A DNA stretch of 64,000 bases from Xylophilus sp042867185 (GCA_042867185.1 JBHZQV010000001.1:310001-374000); one strand, 5' to 3'; positions 29,258 to 39,001 are shown, counted from the stretch's first letter. Notes: generated by a model not told the origin, from the sequence alone. Made by a program: numbers and translations.

Positions 29258-30031
29258 ATGCAAGCCTCGATCGATCTCCGCCGCACCCCCGACACCCAGT
29301 ACCTGCTGCGCATCGGCGATACCTGCCTGATCCTGGCGCAGCGCCTGGGCGAGTGGTGCGGCCACGCGCCGGTGCTGGAGGAAGACATCGCCATGGCCAA
29401 CATCGCGCTCGACCTGGTCGGGCAGGCCCGCGCGCTGCTGACCCGTGCCGGCGCGGTGGAAGGCGGCGGGCACGACGAGGACCGGCTGGCCTTCCTGCGC
29501 GACGAGCGCGACTACTTCAACCTCACCATCGTCGAGCTGCCGCGCGGCGACTTCGCCTTCAGCGTGCTGCGCAACACGATGGTCGCGACCTGGCTCAAGC
29601 TGCTCTGGGAGCGGCTGGCGTCGTCGCGCGATGCCGAGCTGTCGGCCATCGCCGCCAAGGCGGTGAAGGAAGCGCGCTACCACCAGCAGCATTCGGGCGA
29701 CTGGGTGGTGCGCCTGGGCGACGGCACCGACGAATCCCGCAGGCGGATGGAGGCGGCGCTGCACGACCTGTGGCGCTATGCGGCCGAGATGTTCGACGTG
29801 GATGCGGCCGACCGGGCCGCGGCCGACGCCGGGCTGGGTCCGCTCTGGTCCGACCTGGAGGCCGGCTGGCGCGCGGAGATGGCGCTGATCCTGGGCGAAG
29901 CCGGCCTGGCCGTGCCGGCCGATTCGGCCTTCCGCAGCCACGGCAAGCGCGGGCAGCACAGCGAGCACATGGGCTTCATCCTGACCGACATGCAGTACCT
30001 GCAGCGGGCCTATCCCGGAGGCGTCTGGTGA
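29258..30031 (+). CDS. paaC: Phenylacetyl-CoA epoxidase subunit PaaC
   Basis: Non-catalytic partner of PaaA with the same ferritin-like fold but without a complete iron site. The 257-residue product contains LRIGDTCLILAQRLGEWCGHAP, ERDYFNLTIVELPRGDFAF and the family ending HMGFILTDMQYLQRAYPG. Its stop overlaps the GTG start of paaD (GTGA). Confidence 0.96.
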   Translation: MQASIDLRRTPDTQYLLRIGDTCLILAQRLGEWCGHAPVLEEDIAMANIALDLVGQARALLTRAGAVEGGGHDEDRLAFLRDERDYFNLTIVELPRGDFAFSVLRNTMVATWLKLLWERLASSRDAELSAIAAKAVKEARYHQQHSGDWVVRLGDGTDESRRRMEAALHDLWRYAAEMFDVDAADRAAADAGLGPLWSDLEAGWRAEMALILGEAGLAVPADSAFRSHGKRGQHSEHMGFILTDMQYLQRAYPGGVW

Positions 30032-30573
30032 ACGTCGCGGCCGTTGCCGTAGCCCCGGTCCACAGCCCGCGGGTGCAGGCCGCCTGGGACGCGCTGGCCA
30101 CGGTGCTCGACCCGGAGGTGCCGGCCGTCTCGGTCTGCGACCTGGGCATCGTGCGCGAGGTGGTCGAGGCGGGGGAGGGCGAGGGGCTGGAGATCGTGCT
30201 GACGCCCACCTACTCCGGCTGCCCCGCCACCGAGGCGATCGAGGCCGACGTGCTGGCCGCCCTGGCCGCCGCCGGCCTGGGCCCGGCCCGCGTGACGCTG
30301 CGGCGCGCGCCGGCCTGGACCACCGACTGGATCAGCGCCGAGGGCCGCCGCAAGCTCGCCGCCTACGGCATCGCGCCGCCCGCCCACCTGGAGCCAGGCG
30401 CGGCGGTGCCGATCCGCTTCTTCGGCGGGCGCTCCGGCGCCGCGCGGCTGGCCTGCCCGCGCTGCGGCAGCCTGCAGACCGAGCGGCTGTCGGCCTTCGG
30501 CTCCACCGCCTGCAAGGCCCTGTACCGCTGCCGGGCGTGCCGGGAGCCTTTCGAGCATTTCAAACCCATCTGA
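30028..30573 (+). CDS. paaD: Phenylacetate pathway Fe-S maturation protein PaaD
   Basis: A 181-residue MIP18/DUF59-type protein needed for epoxidase function, probably for iron or Fe-S delivery. The N-terminal DUF59 domain has VCDLGIVREV and the Cys in PTYSGCPATEAI. The C terminus has a zinc-ribbon-like pair CPRCGS … CRACREPF. The start is GTG at 30028, sharing bases with the paaC stop. Confidence 0.93.
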   Translation: MNVAAVAVAPVHSPRVQAAWDALATVLDPEVPAVSVCDLGIVREVVEAGEGEGLEIVLTPTYSGCPATEAIEADVLAALAAAGLGPARVTLRRAPAWTTDWISAEGRRKLAAYGIAPPAHLEPGAAVPIRFFGGRSGAARLACPRCGSLQTERLSAFGSTACKALYRCRACREPFEHFKPI

Positions 30574-30587
30574 ACCGCGACAGGTCC

Positions 30588-31688
30588 ATGAGCGTCATCT
30601 TCCATCCCTTGCGCGTGCGCTCGGTCCAGCCGGACACGGCCGAGGCGGTCGTCGTGTCCTTCGACGTGCCGGCCGAGCTGCGCGATGCCTTCGCCTTCAC
30701 CCAGGGCCAGTACCTCACGCTGCGCTCCCAGATCGACGGGCAGGACCTGCGCCGCTCCTACTCGATCTGCGCGGGCGTGGACGACGGCGAGCTGCGGGTC
30801 GGCGTGCGCAAGGTGCGCGGCGGCGTGTTCTCGCAGTGGATCAACGCGCATCTGAAGCCGGGCGACACGGTACAGGTGATGGCGCCGCAGGGCCGATTCT
30901 TCGTGCCGCTCGATCCCGCGGCGCGGCGCCACCACGTGGGCATCGCCGGCGGCAGCGGCATCACGCCGATCCTGTCGATCATGAAGACGGTGCTGGCGCG
31001 GGAGCCGCTGAGCCGCTTCACCCTGGTCTACGGCAACCGGCAGCTGCAGTCCACGATGTTCAAGGAAGAGATCGAGGACCTGAAGAACCGCTACATGCAG
31101 CGCCTGGTGCTGCAGCACGTCTTCTCCGACGAGCATACCGACGCACCGCTCAACCACGGTGTGATGAACCGCGAGAAGATCGGCGCGTTCCTGGCGAGCG
31201 TGGTGCCGGCGGCGCAGATCGACCACGTCTTCGTCTGCGGCCCGTTCCAGATGAACGACGAGGCCGAGGCGGCGCTGCTCGCCGCCGGCGTGCCGGAGGA
31301 GCGCATCCACATCGAGCGCTTCGGCGTCGCGCTTCCCGCCGGCACCCCGGCCGGCACCGCTCCGGGTGGCGCAGTGCTGCATGCGCCGCAGCCGGGCGAT
31401 GCCGAGCAGGCGCGCATCGTCATCGTGCGCGACGGCCTGCGGCGCGAGATTGCATTCCGCAAGGGCCAGCCCAGCATCCTCGACGCCGCCTCGGCCGCGG
31501 GGCTGGAGGTGCCGTACTCCTGCACCTCGGGCGTCTGCGGCACCTGCCGCGCCAAGGTGGTCGAGGGCGAAGTGCGGATGGAACGCAATTTCGCGCTCGA
31601 CAAGAAGGAGGTGGCCGCCGGTTTCGTGCTGGCCTGCCAGGCCCATCCGCTGACCGACCGGGTGGTGCTGTCCTTCGACGAACGTTGA
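30588..31688 (+). CDS. paaE: Phenylacetyl-CoA epoxidase reductase PaaE
   Basis: Passes electrons from NAD(P)H to PaaA. The 366-residue protein has an FAD/NAD module first (RRSYSICAGVDDGELRVGVR, AGGSGITPILSI) and a C-terminal plant-type 2Fe-2S domain with the cluster loop CTSGVCGTC and a distant Cys in LACQAHP. The ATG at 30588 is 14 bases after the paaD stop; an upstream extension into paaD is unlikely to be used. Confidence 0.96.
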   Translation: MSVIFHPLRVRSVQPDTAEAVVVSFDVPAELRDAFAFTQGQYLTLRSQIDGQDLRRSYSICAGVDDGELRVGVRKVRGGVFSQWINAHLKPGDTVQVMAPQGRFFVPLDPAARRHHVGIAGGSGITPILSIMKTVLAREPLSRFTLVYGNRQLQSTMFKEEIEDLKNRYMQRLVLQHVFSDEHTDAPLNHGVMNREKIGAFLASVVPAAQIDHVFVCGPFQMNDEAEAALLAAGVPEERIHIERFGVALPAGTPAGTAPGGAVLHAPQPGDAEQARIVIVRDGLRREIAFRKGQPSILDAASAAGLEVPYSCTSGVCGTCRAKVVEGEVRMERNFALDKKEVAAGFVLACQAHPLTDRVVLSFDER

Positions 31689-31786
31689 CGATCCGTGCCT
31701 GCACGCGGGTCGATCCCGATGCAAGAATTCCGCCCTTCCCGTCCACTACGCCCCTGTCGTTTTTCTCACCACACCGGAGACTCCGA

Positions 31787-32932
31787 ATGAAATTTGCGAA
31801 GCCCCTTCTTCTGGCCAGCCTGGTCGCCGCTGCGCTGTCCGCCCATGCCGACGTGACCGTGGGCGTGTCGCTCTCGGCCACCGGCCCGGCGGCCTCGCTC
31901 GGCATCCCGGAGAAGAACACGATCGCCCTGATGCCCAAGACCATCGGCGGCCAGAAGATCAACTACATCGTGCTCGACGACGCGTCGGACACCACCGCGG
32001 CCGTCGCCAACGCCCGCAAGCTGATCACCGAGAGCAAGGTCGACATCCTCCTCGGCTCGACCGTCACGCCCGCATCGCTGGCGATGATCGACGTGGCCGC
32101 CGAGGCCGCCACGCCGATGATCTCGATGGCCGCATCGGCCCGCATCGTCGAGCCGATGGATGCCAAGCGCAAGTGGGTCTTCAAGACGCCGCAGAACGAC
32201 ATCATGATGTCGCTGGCCATCGCCGAGCACATGCAGAAGTCGGGCGTGAAGACGGTCGGCTTCATCGGTTTCGCCGACGCGTACGGCGAAGGCTGGTCGC
32301 AGGAGTTCGCCAAGGCCGCGGGCCTGAAGGGCCTGACGGTGGTGACCAACGAGCGCTTCAACCGCACCGACACCTCGGTCACCGGCCAGACCCTGAAGCT
32401 GATCGCCGCCAAGCCCGACGCGGTGCTGGTCGCCGGCTCGGGCACCCCGGCCGCGCTGCCGCAGAAGGCGCTCAAGGAGCGCGGCTACGCCGGCAAGATC
32501 TACCAGACCCACGGCGTGGCCAATGCCGATTTCCTGCGCGTGGGCGGCAAGGACGTGGAGGGCACCTTCCTGCCCGCCGGCCCGGTGCTGGTGGCCGACC
32601 AGCTGCCCGCCTCCGACCCGGTGCGCAAGAGCGCGCAGGCCTATGTCGCCGCCTACGAGGCCGCCAACGGCAGGGGCAGCGTCTCCACCTTCGGCGCCCA
32701 CGCCTGGGATGCCGGCCTGCTGATGACGGCCGCGGTGCCGGTCGCGCTGAAGAAGGCGCAGCCCGGCACCGCCGAGTTCCGTGCCGCCCTGCGCGACGCG
32801 CTGGAGCAGACCAAGGAACTGCCGGGCGCCCACGGCATCTTCACCATGTCGCCCACCGACCACCTGGGCCTGGACCAGCGGGCGCGGGTGATGGTGAAGA
32901 TCGAGAACGGCGCCTGGAAGTATGTGCCGTAA
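31787..32932 (+). CDS. ABC transporter periplasmic binding protein, LivK-like
   Basis: A 381-residue periplasmic type I binding protein. The signal peptide (about 21 residues, ends SAHA) is followed by VTVGVSLSATGPAASLG. It belongs to the branched-chain amino acid/aromatic acid binding family (Peripla_BP_6). It lies in the paa gene run, just before Liv-type permease and ATPase genes and paaZ, which suggests uptake of phenylacetate or a related aromatic acid. That is inferred from context only. Confidence 0.85.
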   Translation: MKFAKPLLLASLVAAALSAHADVTVGVSLSATGPAASLGIPEKNTIALMPKTIGGQKINYIVLDDASDTTAAVANARKLITESKVDILLGSTVTPASLAMIDVAAEAATPMISMAASARIVEPMDAKRKWVFKTPQNDIMMSLAIAEHMQKSGVKTVGFIGFADAYGEGWSQEFAKAAGLKGLTVVTNERFNRTDTSVTGQTLKLIAAKPDAVLVAGSGTPAALPQKALKERGYAGKIYQTHGVANADFLRVGGKDVEGTFLPAGPVLVADQLPASDPVRKSAQAYVAAYEAANGRGSVSTFGAHAWDAGLLMTAAVPVALKKAQPGTAEFRAALRDALEQTKELPGAHGIFTMSPTDHLGLDQRARVMVKIENGAWKYVP

Positions 32933-32934
32933 AC

Positions 32935-32982
32935 CCCCAGGCTGCGCACTGCGTGTCTTCGCCCACCCCCTTGCAGGGGGCA
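32935..32982. repeat. Dispersed intergenic repeat, copy 1 (inside the transporter operon)
   Basis: Begins CCCCCAGGCTGCGC, continues ACTGCGTGTC and ends in a C-rich/G-rich hairpin (CCCCC TTGCA GGGGG). A near copy lies at 36090–36140. It occupies part of the 246-base gap between the binding-protein and permease genes; the rest of that gap has no gene. Similar elements are familiar from Comamonadaceae genomes. Confidence 0.7.
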
Positions 32983-33178
32983 ACACCGGCAGACCGGCGA
33001 AGCCGGATCTGCGGTGTTCCTGAAAGGGATGGCGCGGACAGGGCGGGGCATGCCTTTGCTGCGCCTGTGCCGACAACTGCCGCGGCCAGGCTGAACCGGC
33101 TTCGCGGCGTTTCTGGGGACACCCGACAAGGGCTGTCCATAGGTTTTCGGCCCACAGGGCCTTCTTGAAAGTCAATCC

Positions 33179-34207
33179 ATGGATGCGCAGATCGCCCTGC
33201 TCCTGGCGCAGGACGGCCTCATCAACGGTGCGGTGTACGGGCTGATGGCCCTGGCGCTGGTGTTGGTGTTTTCGGTGACGCGGGTCATCTTCATTCCGCA
33301 GGGCGAGTTCGTCGCTTTCGGTGCCCTGTCGATGGCGATGCTGCAGGCGGGCAAGGTGCCGGCCACGCTGTGGCTCTTGCTGGCGCTGGCGGCCGTGGTG
33401 CTGGTGGTCGAGGCCTGGCGCTGGAAGCGCGGGGCGGCGGTGGACTGGACGTCGGCGCTGGTCTGGTGCGTGGCGCTGCCCGCGCTGGCCTGCGTGCTGC
33501 TGCTGGTGTGGAAGCCGGCCGGGCTGGCGGCGCAGGCGTTCGCCACGGTGGTGCTGATCGTGCCGCTGGGCCCGTTGCTGTACCGCCTGGCCTTCCGGCC
33601 GCTGGCCCATGCGACGGTGCTCACCCTGCTGATCGTGTCGGTGGCGCTGCACGGGGTGCTGATCGGGCTGGGGCTGCTGTTCTTCGGCGCCGAGGGCTCG
33701 CGCACGCCGGCGTTCTCGGATGCGCGGTTCGCGCTGGGCGGCATGCAGGTGTCGGGCCAGTCGCTGGTGGTGGTGGGGACCACGCTGGTGCTGGTGCTAT
33801 TGCTGTTCGTCTTCTTCGGCCGGTCGATGATCGGCAAGGCGCTGCGCGCCACCGCGATCAACCGGGTCGGCGCGCGGCTGATGGGCATCCCGACGGAGCT
33901 GTCGGGCGACATCAGCTTCGCCCTGGCCGCGCTGATCGGCGTGGTTTCGGGCCTGCTGATCGCGCCGCTCACCACCGTGTATTACGACACCGGTTTCCTG
34001 ATCGGTCTGAAAGGCTTCGTCGCCGCCATCGTGGGCGGGCTGGCGAGCTATCCGCTGGCGCTGGCCGGCGCGCTGCTGGTGGGGCAGCTGGAGTCGTTCT
34101 CGTCCTTTTGGGCCAGCGCGTTCAAGGAGGTGCTGGTGTTCACCCTGATCATTCCGGTGCTGTGGTGGCGGTCGCTGCACAGCGTGCATGTGGAGGACGA
34201 GGAATGA
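33179..34207 (+). CDS. Branched-chain/aromatic acid ABC permease, LivH-like
   Basis: A 342-residue inner-membrane permease. It starts QIALLLAQDGLINGAVYGLMALALVL-like (the LivH opening) and has eight or more hydrophobic segments. The typical EAA-like loop FGRSMIGKALRATAIN is present. The stop overlaps the next start (ATGA), so it is coupled to the permease–ATPase fusion. Confidence 0.9.
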   Translation: MDAQIALLLAQDGLINGAVYGLMALALVLVFSVTRVIFIPQGEFVAFGALSMAMLQAGKVPATLWLLLALAAVVLVVEAWRWKRGAAVDWTSALVWCVALPALACVLLLVWKPAGLAAQAFATVVLIVPLGPLLYRLAFRPLAHATVLTLLIVSVALHGVLIGLGLLFFGAEGSRTPAFSDARFALGGMQVSGQSLVVVGTTLVLVLLLFVFFGRSMIGKALRATAINRVGARLMGIPTELSGDISFALAALIGVVSGLLIAPLTTVYYDTGFLIGLKGFVAAIVGGLASYPLALAGALLVGQLESFSSFWASAFKEVLVFTLIIPVLWWRSLHSVHVEDEE

Positions 34208-36084
34208 GCGCGCCCGTGTCGCACACCGGGGCGCCCGCGGGCGCCTCATCGCAATCTTCGCAACCCCCGCGCGGCTTCGTCACCCGCCGGCAGCTCACCC
34301 TGCTGGCCGTGGCGGTGCTGGCCGCATCCTGGTTCTTCTTGCCCGAATTCACCGTGGTGGTGATGAGCTACATCGGCCTGTATTCGATCGTGGCCGCGGG
34401 CCTGGTGATGCTCACCGGCGTGGGCGGCATGACCTCGTTCGGCCAGGCGGCGTTCGTCGGCGTGGGGGCGTACGCGACGGCCTGGGTCTGCACCGCGCCG
34501 GCTTCGGTCGCGTTCCTGGGTGGGATGGTCGGCATGGCGGGGCTGCCGTGGGTGGGGCTGCTGCTGGGGCTGGCGATCACCTTCGCGGTGGCGTGGACGC
34601 TGGGGGCGGTCACGGTCAAGCTCTCGGGCCACTACCTGCCGCTCTGCACCATCGCCTGGGGCCTGAGCCTGTACTACCTGTTCGGCAACATGCAGTTCTT
34701 GGGCGGGCAGACCGGCATCACCGGCGTGCCGGCGCTGGTGGTGGGCGGCTGGTCGCTGGCCTCGCCGCGGGCGCTGGGCATCGTCGTCTGGGCGGTGCTG
34801 CTGGTGGCGTTGTGGCTGCTGCACAACCTGCTGGATTCGCGCGAAGGCCGGGCGATCCGGGCACTGAAGGGCGGCCGGGTGATGGCCGAATCGATGGGCG
34901 TCGACACCGCCCGCTACCGGATCAAGCTCTTCGTGCTGGCCGCGCTGATGGCCGCCATCTCGGGCTGGCTCTACGCCCACATGCAGCGCTTCGTGAACCC
35001 GACGCCGTTCAACCTCAACATCGGCATCGAATACCTGTTCATGGCGGTGGTCGGCGGGGCCGGGCACCTCTGGGGCGCGGTGCTGGGCGCCACCGTCATC
35101 ACGCTGTTGAAGGAGAAGCTGCAGGACCTGCTCCCCGGCCTGCTCGGCACCAGCGGCAACTTCGAGGTGATCGTCTTCGGCCTGCTGATGCTCTTCGTGC
35201 TGCAGCGCTTCGCCGACGGCCTCTGGCCCACCTTCGCGCGGCTGGGCGGCCGCTGGCTGAAGCCCGATGCGCCGCGTGCCGCCCACCACGGCGCCGCCCT
35301 GGCGCGGCGGCCCACGCCGGCCGCGGGCCAGGTGCTGCTGCAGGCCACCGGCGTCACCAAGCGCTTCGGCGGGCTGGTCGCCAACAACGCGGTGACGATG
35401 AACGTCAGGGCCGGCGAGATCCACGCGCTGATCGGCCCCAACGGTGCGGGCAAGAGCACCTTCTTCAACATGGTCTCCGGCGTGGCCGACCCCACCGAGG
35501 GCGAGGTGCGGGTGCTGGAGCAGCCGATGGCCGGGCGGCCGTCGCGTGCCTTCGCCGCGCTGGGCCTGGGCCGCACCTTCCAGCATGTGCGGCTGCTGGG
35601 CCAGCGCAGCGTGGTCGAGAACGTGGCGCTGGGCGCGCACGGCCGGGCGCGGCGCGGCTGGGTCGCCTCGATGCTGCGGCTCGACCGCGCGGAAGAATCC
35701 GCCGTGCTCGCCGAGGCCCGCGCCCAGATCGTGCGCTGCGGCCTGGGGGCGCATGCCGACACGCCCGCCGCATCGCTGGCGCTGGGCCAGCAGCGGGTGG
35801 TGGAAATCGCCCGCGCGCTGGCCGGCCAGCCGGTGCTGCTGCTGCTCGACGAACCCGCCGCCGGCCTGCGCCACCTGGAGAAGCGGGCCCTGGCCGACCT
35901 GCTGTCGCAGCTGCGGGCCGAAGGCCTGGGCATCCTGGTGGTGGAACACGACATGGAGTTCGTGATGAACCTGGCCGACCGGATCACCGTCTTCGAGTTC
36001 GGCACCGTGATCGCCGAAGGCACGCCGAGCGAGATCCAAAGCAACCAGCGGGTGCTGGATGCTTACTTAGGTGGCGCGGCATGA
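34204..36084 (+). CDS. Fused ABC permease–ATPase, LivM-LivG type
   Basis: A 626-residue fusion. Residues about 30–350 are a LivM permease (GLVMLTGVGGMTSFGQAAFVG, many hydrophobic segments). Residues about 375–626 are a LivG ATPase with Walker A GPNGAGKS, signature-region LALGQQRVVEIARAL and Walker B LLLLDEPAAGL. The ABC signature is ALGQQ rather than LSGGQ, a change often seen in LivG relatives. Such fusions are known in Burkholderiales. Confidence 0.9.
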   Translation: MSAPVSHTGAPAGASSQSSQPPRGFVTRRQLTLLAVAVLAASWFFLPEFTVVVMSYIGLYSIVAAGLVMLTGVGGMTSFGQAAFVGVGAYATAWVCTAPASVAFLGGMVGMAGLPWVGLLLGLAITFAVAWTLGAVTVKLSGHYLPLCTIAWGLSLYYLFGNMQFLGGQTGITGVPALVVGGWSLASPRALGIVVWAVLLVALWLLHNLLDSREGRAIRALKGGRVMAESMGVDTARYRIKLFVLAALMAAISGWLYAHMQRFVNPTPFNLNIGIEYLFMAVVGGAGHLWGAVLGATVITLLKEKLQDLLPGLLGTSGNFEVIVFGLLMLFVLQRFADGLWPTFARLGGRWLKPDAPRAAHHGAALARRPTPAAGQVLLQATGVTKRFGGLVANNAVTMNVRAGEIHALIGPNGAGKSTFFNMVSGVADPTEGEVRVLEQPMAGRPSRAFAALGLGRTFQHVRLLGQRSVVENVALGAHGRARRGWVASMLRLDRAEESAVLAEARAQIVRCGLGAHADTPAASLALGQQRVVEIARALAGQPVLLLLDEPAAGLRHLEKRALADLLSQLRAEGLGILVVEHDMEFVMNLADRITVFEFGTVIAEGTPSEIQSNQRVLDAYLGGAA

Positions 36085-36089
36085 GCTCT

Positions 36090-36140
36090 CCCCCAGGCTG
36101 CGCGCACTGCGTGTCGCTGCGCCAACCCCCTTCCGGGGGC
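36090..36140. repeat. Dispersed intergenic repeat, copy 2
   Basis: Begins CCCCCAGGCTGCGC, continues GCACTGCGTGTC and ends in the hairpin CCCCC TTCC GGGGG. It is closely related to the copy at 32935. It lies between the fused permease–ATPase and livF within one operon, so it must be transcribed through. Confidence 0.75.
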
Positions 36141-36193
36141 AGGCCGGCCGCTTCGGGCGGCCGTGCGCAGCGGCCTCCCTACGAAGCAACGGC

Positions 36194-36940
36194 ATGCAGG
36201 ACACATCGCCCATGAACACGGTATTGCGACTTGAGGATTTCTGCGTCTCCTACCGCACGGTGGAGGCGGTGCACAACATCGCCTTGCAGGTGGACGAGGG
36301 CGAGATCGTCACCGTGATCGGCCCCAACGGTGCCGGCAAGACGACGCTGCTCTGCGCGGCGATGGGCCTGCTGCCCTCCACCGGCAGCCTGACGCTGGCG
36401 GGCGAGCGCATCGTGCGGCCGAGCGTCGAGGCGCTGGTGGCGCGCGGCGTGGCGCTGGTGCCCGAGCGGCGCGAGCTGTTCGGCGAGATGTCGGTCGAGG
36501 ACAACCTGCTGCTCGGCGGCTTCTACCGCTGGCGCAAGGGCCAGCGCGACCAGAAGGCGCGGATGCAGGAGGTCTTCGAGATCTTCCCGCGGCTGCGCGA
36601 GCGGCGGCCGCAGATGGCCTCGACCCTGTCGGGCGGCGAGCGGCAGATGCTGGCGATCGGCCGCGCGCTGATGGCCCGGCCGCGCCTGCTGATGCTGGAC
36701 GAGCCTTCGCTCGGCCTGGCCCCGCTGATCGTGCGCGAGGTGCTGCAGGTGGTGTCGTCGCTGCGCCAGCACGGCGTGTCGGTGCTGCTGGTGGAGCAGA
36801 ACGCCCGCGCCGCGCTGCATGTGGCCGACCGCGGCTACGTGCTGGAGACCGGCGCCGTCGCCCTCCAGGGACCGGCCCGCGAGCTGCTGCACGACCAGCG
36901 GATCATCGACACCTACCTCGGCATCGGCACCAAGCACTGA
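36194..36940 (+). CDS. ABC transporter ATP-binding protein, LivF-like
   Basis: Second ATPase of the Liv-type transporter. The 248-residue product has Walker A GPNGAGKTT, signature LSGGERQMLAIGRAL and Walker B LLMLDEPSLGL. The start could be 36194 or the internal ATG at 36212. The upstream gap holds the dispersed repeat. paaZ follows after 15 bases. Confidence 0.9.
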   Translation: MQDTSPMNTVLRLEDFCVSYRTVEAVHNIALQVDEGEIVTVIGPNGAGKTTLLCAAMGLLPSTGSLTLAGERIVRPSVEALVARGVALVPERRELFGEMSVEDNLLLGGFYRWRKGQRDQKARMQEVFEIFPRLRERRPQMASTLSGGERQMLAIGRALMARPRLLMLDEPSLGLAPLIVREVLQVVSSLRQHGVSVLLVEQNARAALHVADRGYVLETGAVALQGPARELLHDQRIIDTYLGIGTKH

Positions 36941-36955
36941 GCACTGAGCATCTCC

Positions 36956-39001
36956 ATGACACGCACCCTCCAAAGCTACATCGGCGGCCGCTGGGTCGGC
37001 CGGCAGGCCGCCCAGGCGCTGCGCAGCGCCGTCGACGGCCGCACCGTGGCCCACACCCATGCCGAGGCGCCCGACTTCGCCGAGGCGCTGCACCACGCGC
37101 GCAGCGTCGGCCTGCCCGGCCTGCTGGCGCTGGATTTCCAGCAGCGCGCCGAGCGGCTCAAGGCCCTGGCCAAGTACTTGGCCGAGCGCAAGGAAACGCT
37201 GTATGCGCTCTCGACCGCCACCGGCGCGACGCGGGCCGACGGCTGGATCGACATCGAGGGCGGTGCCGGCACGCTCTTCGCCTATGCGAGCATGGGCAGC
37301 AACGAGCTGCCTTCGGGCAACCTGGTGCACGAAGGTCCGGCGATGCCGCTGGGCAAGCAGGGCGGCTTCGCCGGCACCCACATCCTGGTGCCGCGGCGCG
37401 GGGTGGCGGTGCACATCAACGCGTTCAACTTCCCGGTATGGGGCCTGCTGGAGAAGTTCGCGCCCAGCTTCCTGGCCGGCATGCCCTGCATCGGCAAGCC
37501 CGCCACCGCCACCAGCTACCTGACCGAGGCCGCGGTGCGGCTGATCGTCGAATCGGGCCTGCTGCCCGAGGGCAGCCTGCAGCTGGTGGTGGGCGGCACC
37601 GGCGACCTGCTCGACCGGCTGGGCGGCTCCGATATGGTCACCTTCACCGGCTCGGCCGACACCGCGGCGAAGCTGCGGGTGCATCCGAACCTGGTGCGCC
37701 AGTCGGTCCCGTTCAACGCCGAGGCCGACTCGCTCAACTGCGCCATCCTGGCGCCCGACGTGACGCCCGACGACGAGGAATTCGACCTCTTCGTGAAGGA
37801 GGTGGCCCGCGAGATGACCACCAAGGCCGGCCAGAAATGCACCGCGATCCGCCGCGCCATCGTGCCCCGCCGGCACCTCGACGCGGTGGTCGAGCGGCTG
37901 CGCGCCCGCCTGGCGAAGGTGGTGGTGGGCGACCCGTCACGCGACGACGTGCGCATGGGCGCGCTCGCCTCCCACGCCCAGCAGGCCGACGTGGCCGAGC
38001 GGGTGGCCGCCCTGCTGCAGGGCGCCGAGCAGGTCTTCGGCGCGCAGGACGGCTTCGCGCCGGTGGGCGAGGGCGTGGCCGGGGGCGCCTTCTTCGCGCC
38101 CACCCTGCTGCTGAGCCGAACACCCCTGGAACACGACGCCGCGCACGACATCGAGGCCTTCGGCCCGGTCAGCACCCTGATGCCCTACGACGGCATCGAC
38201 GAGGCGCTGGCCCTGGCCGCCCGCGGCCGCGGCAGCCTGGTCGGCACGCTGGTCACCCGCGATCCGCGCATCGCCGCGCAGGTGGTGCCGGAGGTGGCGG
38301 CGCTGCACGGCCGGCTGCTGGTGCTCGACCGCGAAGCGGCGGCCGAATCCACCGGCCACGGCTCGCCGCTGCCGCAGCTCAAGCACGGCGGCCCGGGCCG
38401 CGCGGGCGGCGGCGAAGAGCTGGGCGGCATCCGCGCGGTGAAGCACTACCTGCAGCGCACCGCGGTGCAGGGCTCGCCCACCATGATCGCCGCGATCACC
38501 GGCGAGTACCTGCGCGGCGCCGCGGTGCAGGAGAGCACGCTGCACCCGTTTCGCAAGCACTTCGAAGAGCTGCAGATCGGCGACTCGCTGCTGACCCACC
38601 GCCGCACCGTGGGCGAGGCCGACATCGTCGCCTTCGGTGGCATTTCGGGCGACTACTTCTACATGCATTTCGACGAGATCGCGGCGAGGGAATCGCCCTT
38701 CGGCCAGCGCATCGCCCACGGGTACTTCGTGTTGTCGGCCGCGGCGGGGCTCTTCGTCTCGCCCGCGCCCGGGCCGGTACTGGCCAACTACGGGCTGGAC
38801 ACGCTGCGCTTCGTGAAGCCGGTCGCCATCGGCGACACCATCCGCGCCCGGCTGACCTGCAAGCGCAAGACCGACCGCAACAAGAAAGACGCCAACGGCC
38901 AGGGCCAGGGCGTCGTGGCCTGGGACGTGGCCGTGACCAACCAGCACGACGAGATCGTCGCCAGCTACGACATCCTGACCCTCGTCGCCAAGCAGAGGTG
39001 A
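36956..39001 (+). CDS. paaZ: Bifunctional oxepin-CoA hydrolase / aldehyde dehydrogenase PaaZ
   Basis: Opens the oxepin ring and oxidises the resulting aldehyde, the step after PaaG. The 681-residue fusion has an aldehyde dehydrogenase domain (1 to about 510; catalytic Cys in KAGQKCTAIRR) and a C-terminal MaoC-like hydratase domain (about 525–681; GGISGDYFYMHFDE and IAHGYFVLS). Both active sites look intact. It lies downstream of the transporter genes, tying that transporter to the paa pathway. Confidence 0.95.
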   Translation: MTRTLQSYIGGRWVGRQAAQALRSAVDGRTVAHTHAEAPDFAEALHHARSVGLPGLLALDFQQRAERLKALAKYLAERKETLYALSTATGATRADGWIDIEGGAGTLFAYASMGSNELPSGNLVHEGPAMPLGKQGGFAGTHILVPRRGVAVHINAFNFPVWGLLEKFAPSFLAGMPCIGKPATATSYLTEAAVRLIVESGLLPEGSLQLVVGGTGDLLDRLGGSDMVTFTGSADTAAKLRVHPNLVRQSVPFNAEADSLNCAILAPDVTPDDEEFDLFVKEVAREMTTKAGQKCTAIRRAIVPRRHLDAVVERLRARLAKVVVGDPSRDDVRMGALASHAQQADVAERVAALLQGAEQVFGAQDGFAPVGEGVAGGAFFAPTLLLSRTPLEHDAAHDIEAFGPVSTLMPYDGIDEALALAARGRGSLVGTLVTRDPRIAAQVVPEVAALHGRLLVLDREAAAESTGHGSPLPQLKHGGPGRAGGGEELGGIRAVKHYLQRTAVQGSPTMIAAITGEYLRGAAVQESTLHPFRKHFEELQIGDSLLTHRRTVGEADIVAFGGISGDYFYMHFDEIAARESPFGQRIAHGYFVLSAAAGLFVSPAPGPVLANYGLDTLRFVKPVAIGDTIRARLTCKRKTDRNKKDANGQGQGVVAWDVAVTNQHDEIVASYDILTLVAKQR

